In this document: positions 38,320 through 47,210 of the stretch, piece by piece
Numbering within the stretch: position 1 is the stretch's first letter
Layout of the letters: every line of letters starts with the position of its first letter
From: an uncultured Prevotellaceae bacterium
GTDB lineage: Bacteria; Bacteroidota; Bacteroidia; Bacteroidales; Bacteroidaceae
Assembly: GCA_902778535.1 (NCBI GenBank)
Contig: CACYYG010000008.1
Span: 1-64,000 of the forward strand
Length of the DNA: 64,000 nucleotides
Reading direction: 5' to 3'
Notes under the pieces: model-generated
Seen by the model: only the letters and a program-made list of their open reading frames with translations
The model's database searches: none
What the model was told of the DNA's origin: nothing
Program-made: the position numbers and the translations under genes

Positions 38320-40413
38320 TTATCCTGCAGCGTAGTATCGGCGTGCTGCCTCTTCCTGTCGTGCCTGTGAGAAGTTGCTGACGCGCTTCAGATAGCCGAT
38401 GATGCGTGTCATGTAGTCGATGTTCTTCGAGTGGCATTTGGGGCACTCCTTCAGGTAGCGCTTGTCGATGTGTCCGCAGTCGTTGCACACGGTGTTGGGG
38501 ATGTTGAAGGTGAAGTAGTTGCATCCTTCCTTGGCGGCAACCTTCAGCAGCTGCATGTACTGCTCCTTCGACAGGTGCTCCTGCAGGTTCATGTGGAGGG
38601 CTGATCCGCCTGTGAGGTGCTTGATGTAGGGCTCGCCGTGCAGCTTGAACTTGTCGATGACCGATAGCGAGTCGTCCTCTACGACATAGAAGTAGCTGTT
38701 GTAGCAGTCGCGGGGCACGAAGTAGCCGTCCTCGCGGTCCCACTTGGCGTGCTTCACGCCGACGTTCTCGGCGGGAATCATCTCGCAGTTGAACATCACG
38801 TCCTTTGTGCGGTACTGCTTGTTGTATTTCTCAATGAGGCCGAGGATGCCCTGTACGAACTGCTGGTACTTCTCGTTGGGCGTGATGCGCAGCCCCATGA
38901 ACTCGGCGGCCTCTACGAGTCCGTTGATGCCGATGGTGAGGTACTGGCGGTTGATGTTGATGTAGCCGGCGTCGAACAGCGGCAGCATGCCGTGCTTCTG
39001 CAGCTCCTTCAGGTTCTCGTTGTAGGCCAGCTGCACCTTGTGGCAGAGGTCGATAATGGTGCCGAGGTACTCCAGGTAGTCCATCTTGTGGTTGACGGCG
39101 TACTGGATGCAGCGGTTGAGGTTGATGGTGAGCACGCTCTTCGATCCTGTCGAGACGCCGCCGGCGCCAAGGGTGTAGCTGAAGCCGTTGTCGGTGATTT
39201 CGTTGCGCAGTCGGCAGCAGCTGCTGAGCGAGTCGGCATTGTCGCTCATATAGGTGAAGAACGAGTGTCCCTCGGCATACATCTCGGCTGTGAACTCGCC
39301 CCATTCCTTGTCTTTCGGCTCGCCGTCCTCGCCGGTCAGCAGGGCCATCGTCTCTACGGGGAAGGTCAGCAGGGTCTTCGTGCGCTCTTTGTTGAACCAC
39401 TTCATGAAGCGCTTCTGCAGCCAGGAGAGGCCGTCCCAGTCGGGCTTTGAGCCGTCGGGGAAGTAGAACTCTCCGAAGATGCTGTCGAAGTAGTAGCGGT
39501 CGTAGTAGGCGACGTTCCAGAACACGGCCTGATAGTTGCGGGCGCCGGTGGGCTGGTTGAGGGTGTAGACAATCTGCTCGAAGTAGTCGGTGATGACCTT
39601 GTCGAGCGTGCGGTGTTTCAGCGAGAGGTCCACTACTTCGTCGGTCCGTTTCCAGTAGTCCTGGCCGAACTCCTTGCCGATGAAGTAGTTCATGTACATC
39701 AGGAACTCGGGCGTGGCGCAGGCGCCGCTGAGCATCGACGATACCATGAACACCATGTTGACGAAGCCGCCGCAATAGCTCTTCAGGTTTGTCGGAGCCG
39801 TAGAGTTGCCGCCGATGCTGATGGTGCCGCCTATGAGCCAGGGGTACATCGTGATGGAGGCGCAGTAGTTGGCCAGACTCGTCTCGTCGTTCTTATATAT
39901 AAAGTGGTGTGTCAGCTTGTCGATGTACTCGTCGGCCAGCTGCTTGCCGTACATCTTCTTGATGCGGTCGACGAGCAGGCGGCGGTTGAGGCGTATGAAG
40001 TTCGACTTGGGCAGCTCGCCGATGAGCGTGGCGATGTTTTTGTGCTCCACGTTGGCGTTGGCATCGTACTTCGAGCCTGTAGCGGCGTTCATGCTCTCCA
40101 TGTACTCCGAGAGGAACGTCATCTTCTCCAGCGTCTCGCGGTCTTCGGTGTGCTGCTGGCGGTAGAGGATGAACGACTTGGCCACATTGTAGAAACCCTC
40201 GCGCATGAGGGCTTCCTCCACCTGGTTCTGAATGTCCTCCACCTTGATGTCGTCGTGCATGTCGAGGTGGCTGAGGATTTTCGAGATGGTTCCCAGGTCG
40301 GCGGGCTCGTCTACGCTTTGGAACGCCTTGACGATGGCGTTCATGATTTTGTCAAGTGAGAAGGCATCTTTCGAGCCGTCTCTTTTCGTGATGGTAAAAT
40401 TTTTAATTTCCAT
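38320..40413 (-). CDS. nrdD: Anaerobic ribonucleoside-triphosphate reductase (class III)
   Basis: Reduces ribonucleotides to deoxyribonucleotides without oxygen, using a glycyl radical. The N-terminal ATP-cone (residues about 5-92) is the allosteric site. The catalytic domain follows. Near the C-terminus a zinc site (CNDCGH...CPKC) precedes the radical glycine, Gly673 in RIIGYLKRVS. 697 aa is a usual length. No aerobic reductase is in the window. The upstream leader is long and contains two 18-bp direct repeats, suggesting regulation. Confidence 0.96.
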   Translation of the reverse strand: MEIKNFTITKRDGSKDAFSLDKIMNAIVKAFQSVDEPADLGTISKILSHLDMHDDIKVEDIQNQVEEALMREGFYNVAKSFILYRQQHTEDRETLEKMTFLSEYMESMNAATGSKYDANANVEHKNIATLIGELPKSNFIRLNRRLLVDRIKKMYGKQLADEYIDKLTHHFIYKNDETSLANYCASITMYPWLIGGTISIGGNSTAPTNLKSYCGGFVNMVFMVSSMLSGACATPEFLMYMNYFIGKEFGQDYWKRTDEVVDLSLKHRTLDKVITDYFEQIVYTLNQPTGARNYQAVFWNVAYYDRYYFDSIFGEFYFPDGSKPDWDGLSWLQKRFMKWFNKERTKTLLTFPVETMALLTGEDGEPKDKEWGEFTAEMYAEGHSFFTYMSDNADSLSSCCRLRNEITDNGFSYTLGAGGVSTGSKSVLTINLNRCIQYAVNHKMDYLEYLGTIIDLCHKVQLAYNENLKELQKHGMLPLFDAGYININRQYLTIGINGLVEAAEFMGLRITPNEKYQQFVQGILGLIEKYNKQYRTKDVMFNCEMIPAENVGVKHAKWDREDGYFVPRDCYNSYFYVVEDDSLSVIDKFKLHGEPYIKHLTGGSALHMNLQEHLSKEQYMQLLKVAAKEGCNYFTFNIPNTVCNDCGHIDKRYLKECPKCHSKNIDYMTRIIGYLKRVSNFSQARQEEAARRYYAAG

Positions 40414-40456
40414 TATGTTGTTAGTTCTTAGCTTGTTGTCATTGTTAGGCTCATGG

Positions 40457-40517
40457 AAAAGTTTCCTGTTTTGGATAACTTTTTCTTTTTCCGCGTTTCA
40501 AAAGTTTTCCGTTTTGG
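40457..40517 (-). promoter_or_regulatory. Direct repeats in the nrdD leader
   Basis: AAAAGTTTCCTGTTTTGG (40457-40474) and AAAAGTTTTCCGTTTTGG (40500-40517) match at 16 of 18 positions and are 43 bp apart, near four helical turns. They lie between the promoter and the nrdD start, a plausible repressor site or leader structure. They do not resemble the NrdR box. Confidence 0.5.
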
Positions 40518-40534
40518 TAAACGCTATTCGGGTG

Positions 40535-40566
40535 CAAAGTTACAAATATTTTCATAAACGGACAAT
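40535..40566 (-). promoter_or_regulatory. nrdD promoter
   Basis: On the minus strand, TAACTTTG (40535-40542) has ATTG (40563-40566) 20 bp upstream, a near-consensus -33. It predicts a leader of about 115 nt. Confidence 0.6.
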
Positions 40567-40582
40567 AATTATGACAAAAAAT

Positions 40583-40614
40583 GCAAAAAAAAATTCCAAC
40601 CCGGAGGTTGGAAT
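40583..40614 (-). terminator. Terminator of the proB-proA-argF' operon
   Basis: ATTCCAACC-TCCG-GGTTGGAAT on the minus strand is followed by nine Ts. It lies 24 bp after the argF' stop and just before the nrdD promoter. Confidence 0.85.
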
Positions 40615-40637
40615 AAAGATGATCATGGACAATCGTG

Positions 40638-41678
40638 TTACAGTGCTTCAAGCATCCGTTTCAATACTACCGAGCAGCTGATTTCGCGGTTGGCTGCCTC
40701 GGGGATGACCAGCGAGTTGGGACTCTCGATGACATCGTCGGTGACGATGAGATTGCGGCGCACGGGCAGACAGTGCATGAACTTGCCGTTGTTCGTCCAC
40801 GACATGTGCTCAGCGTCAACGGTCCATGAGCGGTCGTTGCAAGTGATCTTGCCATAGTCTGCCGGATTTGTCACGCCGGGGTTTGACCAGTTCTTAGCGT
40901 AGATGAAGTCAGCGCCCTCGAAGGCTTTCTTCTGGTCGTACTCCACGCGTGCCCCAGCAACGAACTGCGGGTCGAGTTCATAGCCCTCGGGATGCGTGAT
41001 GACGAGGTCGATGTCCTTGTCGGCCTGCATCCACTGTGCGAAGCTGTTGGGCACAGCCTGCGGCAGGGCACGGCAGTGAGGCGCCCAGGTCAGTACAACC
41101 TTTGGCTTTGGTTGAAGGTGGAGGGTGGAGGGTGGAGGGAGAATACCTTCTACGGGATGACTATTCTCCATTAACCCTCCACCTTCAACCCTCCACCATT
41201 CCTTGATGGTGATGAGGTCGGCAAAGGCCTGGAGTGGGTGCACGGTGGCTGTCTCCATAGCGAATACGGGTCGGCCGCTGTATTTGATGAATTGGTGAAG
41301 CACCGTCTCGGCGTAATCGTACTCGCGGTCGGTGAGGCCTGCGAATGAGCGGACGCCGATGATGTCGCAGTAGCAGCCCATCACGGGGATGGCCTCGAGC
41401 AGGTGCTCGCTCTTGTCGCCGTCCATGATAACGCCGCGCTCGGTCTCCAGCTTCCAGGCACCGGCGTTCACGTCGAGTACGATGACATTCATGCCCAGGT
41501 TCATAGCTGCCTTCTGTGTGGAAAGTCGGGTACGCAGACTGTTGTTGAAGAAAATCATCATCAGGGTCTTGTTCTTGCCCAGATGCTGAAACTTATAACG
41601 GTCGTTCTTGATCTCAAATGCTTCGGCCATCGCCTTCTCTAACGGGCCGATGTCCTGTACGTTGATGAATGTGCGCAT
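40638..41678 (-). CDS. argF': Acyl-ornithine carbamoyltransferase (N-succinyl/N-acetylornithine type)
   Basis: Transfers a carbamoyl group to an acylated ornithine in arginine synthesis. The phosphate-binding loop reads SLRTRLSTQ, with the extended QKAAMNLGMNV characteristic of the B. fragilis enzyme that uses N-succinylornithine. HPLQAFADL and the C-terminal HCLPVRRN are also present. The protein has 346 aa, about 28-30 more than expected. The surplus (residues about 161-190, VEGGGLMENSHPVEGILPPP...) is encoded by a palindromic repeat. The insertion lies on the surface just before PKVVLTWAPH. The gene is grouped with proA and proB. Confidence 0.92.
   Translation of the reverse strand: MRTFINVQDIGPLEKAMAEAFEIKNDRYKFQHLGKNKTLMMIFFNNSLRTRLSTQKAAMNLGMNVIVLDVNAGAWKLETERGVIMDGDKSEHLLEAIPVMGCYCDIIGVRSFAGLTDREYDYAETVLHQFIKYSGRPVFAMETATVHPLQAFADLITIKEWWRVEGGGLMENSHPVEGILPPPSTLHLQPKPKVVLTWAPHCRALPQAVPNSFAQWMQADKDIDLVITHPEGYELDPQFVAGARVEYDQKKAFEGADFIYAKNWSNPGVTNPADYGKITCNDRSWTVDAEHMSWTNNGKFMHCLPVRRNLIVTDDVIESPNSLVIPEAANREISCSVVLKRMLEAL
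41110..41197. repeat. Palindromic heptad element inside argF' (family A)
   Basis: The left arm GGTTGAAGGTGGAGGGT (41110-41126) continues in TGGAGGG heptads to GAGAATA (41139-41145). The right side mirrors it with TATTCTC (41162-41168) and CCCTCCACCTTCAACC (41175-41190). The element is read through in frame. The element in the Dna2-like gene (45483-45577) is of the same family. Confidence 0.85.
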
Positions 41679-41696
41679 ATTTTATTTCTAAATTCT

Positions 41697-42932
41697 TTAA
41701 TTTCTCACTTGGCCTTCGCCCTCGATGAGCCATTTGTAGGTGGTAATTTCCTCCAGAGCCATAGGGCCGCGCGGGCCGAGCTTCTGCGTGCTGATGCCAA
41801 TCTCGGCACCGAGGTCGAACTGTGCACCGTCGGTGAAGCTCGTCGGGGCGTTCCAATAGACGCAGGCGGCATCGACATGAGCCTGGAACCTGCGGGCGGC
41901 CTGCTCGTTCTTTGTGATGATGGCTTCGCTATGGCCAGAGCCGAAAGCATCGATATGCTCCAATGCTTCATCGAGCGAAGTGACGGTCTTGATTGCCAGC
42001 TTGTAGTCCATGAACTCGGTGCCGAAGCTCTCGGGGGTAGCATGTTCCAGCAGCGGATACTTGCCGTCGAGGGCGGCGAAAGCCTTTTCATCAGCATAGA
42101 TGATAACATTCTTCTCGGCCATAGGCTCTACCAGACTGCTTAGACTGTCAAGTCTGTCTATGTGAATTAGCAGACAGTCGAGGGCATTGCAGACGCTGAC
42201 GCGTCGCGTCTTCGCGTTGTAGATAATCTTCTTGCCCATCTCCAGGTCGCCGTCCTTGTCAAAGTAGGTGTTGACGACACCGGCGCCGGTCTCAATGACG
42301 GGGATGCGGGCCGTGTCGCGGACGAAGTCGATGAGCCTGCGGCCGCCACGGGGGATGCAGAGGTCGACGTAGCCCACGGCGTTGAGCATCTCGCCAGTGG
42401 CTTCGTGCGTGGCGGGCAGCAGAGCCACCACGTCGGGGCTGATGCCGTAGCGCTCCAGCACTTCGTGAATCAGGGCCACGCTCTCGCGGTTGCTGGCGTC
42501 GGCATCTTTGCCTCCCTTCAGCACACAGGCGTTACCGCTCTTGAAGCAAAGTGAAAAGACATCGAAGGTGACGTTGGGACGGGCCTCGTAAATCATACCG
42601 ATGACGCCAAAGGGCACGCTGACACGGCACAGGCGCAGTCCGTTGGGCAGCGTTTTCTGCTTGGTAATATGACCCAGAGGCGTGGGCAGTGTAGCCACGT
42701 TGCGCATATCGCCGGCAATATCTTCCAGACGCTTCTCCGTCAGTTGCAGGCGGTCGTAGAGTGGATTGGCCTTGTCCATCTTGGCCAAGTCCTCGCTGTT
42801 GGCTTTCAGGATGCGTTCCTTCTGACTGACGATGGCATCGGCAACGGCCTGCAGAATCTCATTCCGTTGTTCGTCGCTCAACACGGCCAGGCTCTTGCTG
42901 GCCTTCTTTACTCTCTCAAAAATCTCTTTCAT
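41697..42932 (-). CDS. proA: Glutamate-5-semialdehyde dehydrogenase
   Basis: Reduces gamma-glutamyl phosphate to the semialdehyde, the second step of proline synthesis. The family start [12 protein letters not shown] fits the ATG at 42932; an ATG 12 codons upstream (42968) is possible. 411 aa is the normal length. The catalytic cysteine lies in [10 protein letters not shown]. Other landmarks are [26 protein letters not shown] and the C-terminal LGPRGPMAL. It lies between proB and argF' on the same strand. Confidence 0.95.
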   Translation of the reverse strand: MKEIFERVKKASKSLAVLSDEQRNEILQAVADAIVSQKERILKANSEDLAKMDKANPLYDRLQLTEKRLEDIAGDMRNVATLPTPLGHITKQKTLPNGLRLCRVSVPFGVIGMIYEARPNVTFDVFSLCFKSGNACVLKGGKDADASNRESVALIHEVLERYGISPDVVALLPATHEATGEMLNAVGYVDLCIPRGGRRLIDFVRDTARIPVIETGAGVVNTYFDKDGDLEMGKKIIYNAKTRRVSVCNALDCLLIHIDRLDSLSSLVEPMAEKNVIIYADEKAFAALDGKYPLLEHATPESFGTEFMDYKLAIKTVTSLDEALEHIDAFGSGHSEAIITKNEQAARRFQAHVDAACVYWNAPTSFTDGAQFDLGAEIGISTQKLGPRGPMALEEITTYKWLIEGEGQVRN

Positions 42933-43011
42933 TTTGCTATGGTAATACTTGTATTGGATGAGGCTCATCGCTCCATTATCATAAGAGCACTTGCCAGCAG
43001 TAATACTCTTT

Positions 43012-43791
43012 TCAGCATGTTCTCATGGGTATGAATTCAGTTTGCGGTGTCTCGTCTTTGTGTTCCATCAGGTCGATGAGTATATTGTCGCGCTCTCCAT
43101 TAGCAATGATGACGCGGATGCCGGCCTGCTGCACGCGGGTAGCAGTGGTGTATTTGGAGTGCATGCCGCCGCGACCGAAAGCGCTCTTTTCCTCCTTGAT
43201 ATACTGCGACAGGTCGCAGCCGGGCTCCACTTGTGGAATGAGATGGGAGGCGGGATTGTCGGGATGTCCGTCGTAGATGCCGTCGATGTTGCTTAACAAG
43301 ATGAGCGTGCAGGCCTGCATCATCTGCGCAATGAGCCCGCTGAGCTCGTCGTTGTCGGTGAACATCAGCTCGGTAACGCTCACCGTGTCGTTCTCGTTGA
43401 CAATAGGCAGAACATTGTTTTCCAGCATCACCGTCATGCATGCGCGCTGGTTGCGGTACTGCTCGCCCGGCTCGAAGTTCTCCTTCATCGTGAGCACCTG
43501 TCCGACATGGATGCCGTATTCGCGGAACAGGTCGTAGTACAATCCTACGAGCTTTACCTGCCCGAGGGCGCTATAGAGCTGACGCTGTTCCACGGAGTCC
43601 AGCTCATGTTCCACTTGTAGTTCACGCCGCCCGCAGGCTACGGCACCACTTGACACCAGAATGACCTCGTAGCCGTGACGTCGCAGCCATGCCACTTGGT
43701 CGACGATGGCCGACATGCGCGTGACATCGAGTTTCCCGTCTGTGCGTGTGAGCACATTGCTGCCCACCTTGATGACTATTCTTTTTTCCAT
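43012..43791 (-). CDS. proB: Glutamate 5-kinase, short form without PUA domain
   Basis: Phosphorylates glutamate to start proline synthesis. The amino-acid kinase fold has [11 protein letters not shown] at the start, [10 protein letters not shown] for substrate binding, and NENDTVSV with [12 protein letters not shown] near the end. At 259 aa it consists of the kinase domain only, so the RNA-binding-like PUA domain of the E. coli enzyme is absent. It is the first gene of proB-proA-argF' and has its own promoter. Confidence 0.94.
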   Translation of the reverse strand: MEKRIVIKVGSNVLTRTDGKLDVTRMSAIVDQVAWLRRHGYEVILVSSGAVACGRRELQVEHELDSVEQRQLYSALGQVKLVGLYYDLFREYGIHVGQVLTMKENFEPGEQYRNQRACMTVMLENNVLPIVNENDTVSVTELMFTDNDELSGLIAQMMQACTLILLSNIDGIYDGHPDNPASHLIPQVEPGCDLSQYIKEEKSAFGRGGMHSKYTTATRVQQAGIRVIIANGERDNILIDLMEHKDETPQTEFIPMRTC

Positions 43792-43808
43792 TGTCGTTGT
43801 TTACGCTG

Positions 43809-43840
43809 CAAAATTACATTATTTCCACGATACATGCAAA
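43809..43840 (-). promoter_or_regulatory. Promoter of proB-proA-argF'
   Basis: On the minus strand, TTTG (43837-43840) and TAATTTTG (43809-43816) are 20 bp apart. The leader is about 15 nt. Confidence 0.75.
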
Positions 43841-43842
43841 TT

Positions 43843-46800
43843 TTACGACGGAAAACGGCATGTAGGCGGGAGGGATACCGCATAGTTGCTGATGAGTTGC
43901 CGAAAGAGGGAAACATGACGAAGAACGTCGGGGTCACCCACAATAATCATCTGCTTGCGAGCACGTGTCAGGGCAACATTTAGTTTGCGGTCAATAGGTG
44001 TACCTTCTGTATCGGTGAAGGTGGTTGCTGTCAGGAAATCAAGCTGATAGCGGTGGCTGACACCGAGGGCATAGACGATGACATCACGCTGACTGCCCTG
44101 AAAACGCTCCACCGTGTCGATGGTGATTCTCGAGAGGTGAGGGGTTGAAGGTGAGAGGTGAGAGATGGCCTCGCGAATGAGGGTTATCTGCCGCCGGTAG
44201 GGCACGATGACGCCTACGGTCTTTGCCGGGTCAAAGTGGTCTTGCGTGAAGCGATGGATGCGGCACAGCAGGCCGGCCACAAGACGGGCCTCGGAATCCT
44301 CATTGCCGCCAAAGAACAGCACTCGGCGAGTTTTCAGCAGTTCGTCAAGGGAGTCCTCAGCAGACAAGTCGTAGCCAATAGTTGTTTCCTGCTGGTGGGG
44401 TAGGGGTACGGCATGCAGCTGCTCCTCGTGGTAGAAATGCTGCAGCGGGAAGATGGCTACGTCGGGGTGCATACGGCCATGTGCGTGCAGTACGCCAGTG
44501 AACTGCGTGCGCCCCTGTCGGTGCTCCCAGCGCAGAAGGCGCTCGAAGAGGCTCTGTCGACAGTCTTCTATACCGATGTCGCGCAGCAGTGGCTCTTTGA
44601 CGATGCTTTGCTCTGGTGGCTGCTGCACCACGGCAGGCAGCTGCTTATAATCGCCAACGAGGACGAAGCGCTCTACGGATGCGCTGCTCAGCAGGCCGAT
44701 AAGCGACGGCTCGAGTATCTGCGATGCCTCGTCGATGATGGCCAGCGAGAAGTGTTTTATCTGAAAAATCCACGGCTGCGCCTGTAGCATCGACGTGGTG
44801 CTGACGATGACGGGTGTGCGGCTGATCAGCTGATTAGCGTCGTCGAGGCGTCGTGTGTCGGCCAATGCTGTGTCTAACAGGCGGTCATGGAAGCGCGAGT
44901 CGCATGAGGCGGCCTTGCCTATTCGCAGGAATGGCAGGCCGGCGTTGGTGAGCATTGCACATATTTCATCAACTGCTCGGTTGGTGTAGGCGGCGAGGAG
45001 AATGTCTCCCCCCAGCCCTGTCTGTAATGCTTCTTCAACGATAAAGCGCAGTGCCATCGAGGTCTTTCCCGTTCCCGGCGGTCCGACAAGGAGGAAATAG
45101 TCACGCGCCTGTTTCACTTTCAGTAGTTCGTCGTCGTAGTCAGGATGATAGCTGCGTGACAGCGTCAGCGACGTGTCGGCCTCGGGTGCACGCTGTCCTA
45201 AGAGCAAATCCTTGCGACGCTGGTTGGCAGAAGCAAAGGCGTATAGCGCGCGTATGTCGGCGTTGGTGCCAGTGTCGCTGCCACCGTGTTCGATGGCCCA
45301 TTGGCGGTCGTCGTCAGCCTTGAAGAGCATGTCGGGCTGCTTGTCGTTGAGCGCGACGACGATTTCCTCGCCGTCCAGGCGCTGCAGTGTGCCCTTGAAC
45401 AGGATGCTGTGTCGTATGTCTGGCTCGTCTGTGAAGCTATAGAGATAGACCATGTCGCCCGGGCGGAAGTTCAGGGGAGAAACGGGTGGAGGGTTAAAGG
45501 TGGAGAGTGGAGGGAGAATAGTTTCAAGGCGGGACAAAGTAATCTCCCTCCACCCTTCACTCTCCACCTTCAACCCAATAATAATGTTTCCTGTCTCTAT
45601 CTTCTCCTGCAGCGACATCTGCCACAAATCGGCTGTACACCCGCCCGAATGGTGCAGGCTCGTCTCGCTGCTGCCCACTTTCTGCGCCCGTTGCTCACGG
45701 TAGACGAAGGTGAGCATCCGCTCCACGTAGGCGCGCTCTATGGTGGTAAGAAGTGAGAAGTGAGAGGTGAGTGTTTGGATTGTCGGCAGGATGTAGCGAT
45801 GGAAGAAGCCGTCGTGCGCGATACCTTTATATATAGTGTCGGCGTTCAGCAGCGGCAAAACACGCTCAAAGCCGTCGCGGGCGATGAGCAGTTCGGTGGC
45901 CACAATCTGATTGCGCAGCTTGAGGGCCTCACGCAACAGAGTGCGGTAATAATTGACTGTCAGCAGTCCTTGTGCGGCAGGATAGCGCGAGTAGAGCAGA
46001 CGGGTGTCCACCTGACGGTTGCTGAGGCCGAAGTTGTAGCGTAGCACGCCGTAGTAGAGCAGCAGCTGCACATAGTGACTCTCCAGCTGCAGGCCGTGGC
46101 TGTCGTGGCTCTGGTATTCAATTTTCCTGTTGCGCCCTGACTTCTGCTCTACGAGAAGCGTGGTGAGAGGTGAATGGTGAGAGGTGAGCGCCGTGGTCAT
46201 CAGGTCTACGCGGCCTTGCATCCCCAAGCGTTCACAGACGAAAGAGGCTTCAAGCAGGGCTTCTTCGCGCCTGATGCCCAAGACTTTCACCGCCTCGCGT
46301 ATGTTTTTCATCTGCTCTGCCGCCTGTTCGCGGAAGGTGTCTGGGTCGAAATCTTCGCAGGCACAGAAGCACAGGGCCTGCTCGCGGAAAGAGCGTTGCA
46401 GCGAGTTGGCCAGCGTGGCTTCATCTCCGTGGCTGATAATGTCGTCGAGGGCCGTTCCTGCGAAGTTACCCAGTAGCGTGGCCTGCGTGTTCGGCTTCGC
46501 CTTCAGCCGGTTGACGGTGTACATTAGCGGATGGTGGCCATAGTCGGTGAAGCATGCCGCCAACGAGGAGATGTCGATGAGGAAGTCGGGCTCTACGACG
46601 ATGACGCCAGGCGTAATCATACCGTCATCTTCTTCCACGTGATTGTCGAGCAGGTTCAGCTGCATTCCCGGCCGCAGCGCTTTCTGCAGATAGGAGAAGT
46701 CGCGCCCCTCAGTGGTGTTGCGGTAATCGACGCTGACAGGACCGTCGGCAGTATCGGCGTAAATATATTCAGGCGTGACGCGGCTGACAATGCAGCGCAC

Positions 46801-47193
46801 ATAATCCTTGTTGATGCGCAGACCGTGCTCATGCTGACGCTCGTCGGCAGGCAGCAGGGGAACCAGCAGCGAGGGGACGTCGGTGGCGAAAACGGCTGAA
46901 ACGAGCCGCGCCACCGCCTTTACGTCATAGGGCCAGTCGGCAGCACTGACTGGTGCAATAGCGTTGGTGTGGCGTCGCGCGTCCTGCAGGTCACGCGTCT
47001 GTGCGGGGGAAAGGTGAAGGAGTTTACTAAGATAGTCAATCTGGGAAAATAGATTGCCGAAGGCACCGCCCTGGCGGCGGCAGCCTTCGGCGCAGCATAG
47101 CTTGAGTACCTCATGCAGGCGCCTTGTGGCGTCGGCCGACGGCTCTCCCGCAACCAGTTCGGCGCAGATGTCAAAAAATTCCGAGGCATCCAT
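43843..47193 (-). CDS. Dna2-like protein: Cas4-type nuclease fused to a superfamily 1 helicase
   Basis: The ATG at 47193 (M-D-A-S-E-F-F) is chosen because the frame upstream lies inside the synthetase gene. The protein is 1116 aa. Around residues 328-350 a PD-(D/E)XK nuclease site is seen: GRVDLM, then VEQKSG. The helicase half has Walker A VGPPGTGKT (about 701-709), AIIDEASQ, GDYKQLPAV, FQGSQRDVIV and NVALTRARKQM, the set of DNA2/NAM7/UPF1 helicases. It is probably a repair or replication enzyme. Four repeat arrays are read through in frame, one of them between the two nuclease motifs. Confidence 0.85.
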   Translation of the reverse strand: MDASEFFDICAELVAGEPSADATRRLHEVLKLCCAEGCRRQGGAFGNLFSQIDYLSKLLHLSPAQTRDLQDARRHTNAIAPVSAADWPYDVKAVARLVSAVFATDVPSLLVPLLPADERQHEHGLRINKDYVRCIVSRVTPEYIYADTADGPVSVDYRNTTEGRDFSYLQKALRPGMQLNLLDNHVEEDDGMITPGVIVVEPDFLIDISSLAACFTDYGHHPLMYTVNRLKAKPNTQATLLGNFAGTALDDIISHGDEATLANSLQRSFREQALCFCACEDFDPDTFREQAAEQMKNIREAVKVLGIRREEALLEASFVCERLGMQGRVDLMTTALTSHHSPLTTLLVEQKSGRNRKIEYQSHDSHGLQLESHYVQLLLYYGVLRYNFGLSNRQVDTRLLYSRYPAAQGLLTVNYYRTLLREALKLRNQIVATELLIARDGFERVLPLLNADTIYKGIAHDGFFHRYILPTIQTLTSHFSLLTTIERAYVERMLTFVYREQRAQKVGSSETSLHHSGGCTADLWQMSLQEKIETGNIIIGLKVESEGWREITLSRLETILPPLSTFNPPPVSPLNFRPGDMVYLYSFTDEPDIRHSILFKGTLQRLDGEEIVVALNDKQPDMLFKADDDRQWAIEHGGSDTGTNADIRALYAFASANQRRKDLLLGQRAPEADTSLTLSRSYHPDYDDELLKVKQARDYFLLVGPPGTGKTSMALRFIVEEALQTGLGGDILLAAYTNRAVDEICAMLTNAGLPFLRIGKAASCDSRFHDRLLDTALADTRRLDDANQLISRTPVIVSTTSMLQAQPWIFQIKHFSLAIIDEASQILEPSLIGLLSSASVERFVLVGDYKQLPAVVQQPPEQSIVKEPLLRDIGIEDCRQSLFERLLRWEHRQGRTQFTGVLHAHGRMHPDVAIFPLQHFYHEEQLHAVPLPHQQETTIGYDLSAEDSLDELLKTRRVLFFGGNEDSEARLVAGLLCRIHRFTQDHFDPAKTVGVIVPYRRQITLIREAISHLSPSTPHLSRITIDTVERFQGSQRDVIVYALGVSHRYQLDFLTATTFTDTEGTPIDRKLNVALTRARKQMIIVGDPDVLRHVSLFRQLISNYAVSLPPTCRFPS
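44132..44166. repeat. Heptad array inside the Dna2-like gene, C-terminal site
   Basis: Five units GAGAGGT, GAGGGGT, TGAAGGT, GAGAGGT and GAGAGAT (plus-strand notation). In the protein they give AISHLSPSTPHLS, just before the FQGSQRD helicase motif. Confidence 0.85.
45483..45577. repeat. Palindromic heptad element inside the Dna2-like gene (family A)
   Basis: The left arm GGGTTAAAGGTGGAGAGTGG (from 45491) runs into GGAGGGAGAATA. The right arm (45543-45576) is its inverted copy with one extra heptad. The element is translated in the same frame and orientation as in argF' (compare ILPPLST here with ILPPPST there). Confidence 0.85.
45745..45772. repeat. Heptad array inside the Dna2-like gene, middle site
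   Basis: Four units GGTAAGA, AGTGAGA, AGTGAGA and GGTGAGT, translated as TLTSHFSLLTT. Confidence 0.85.
46162..46189. repeat. Heptad array inside the Dna2-like gene, nuclease site
   Basis: Four units GGTGAGA, GGTGAAT, GGTGAGA and GGTGAGC, translated as ALTSHHSPLTT. They fall between the catalytic Asp motif GRVDLM and the E-x-K motif VEQKSG. Confidence 0.85.
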
Positions 47194-47210
47194 CGCACAC
47201 TGTGGCCGCC

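Noticed and set aside
38831-39775. A 314-codon Arg/His-rich frame overlapping nrdD
   Set aside because: It is a shifted frame of a well-conserved gene, with the composition typical of such shadows.
43843-47193. A Cas4 protein of a CRISPR system
   Set aside because: The PD-(D/E)XK site is fused to a DNA2-type helicase. No cas1, cas2 or repeats are nearby, so a repair role is more likely.
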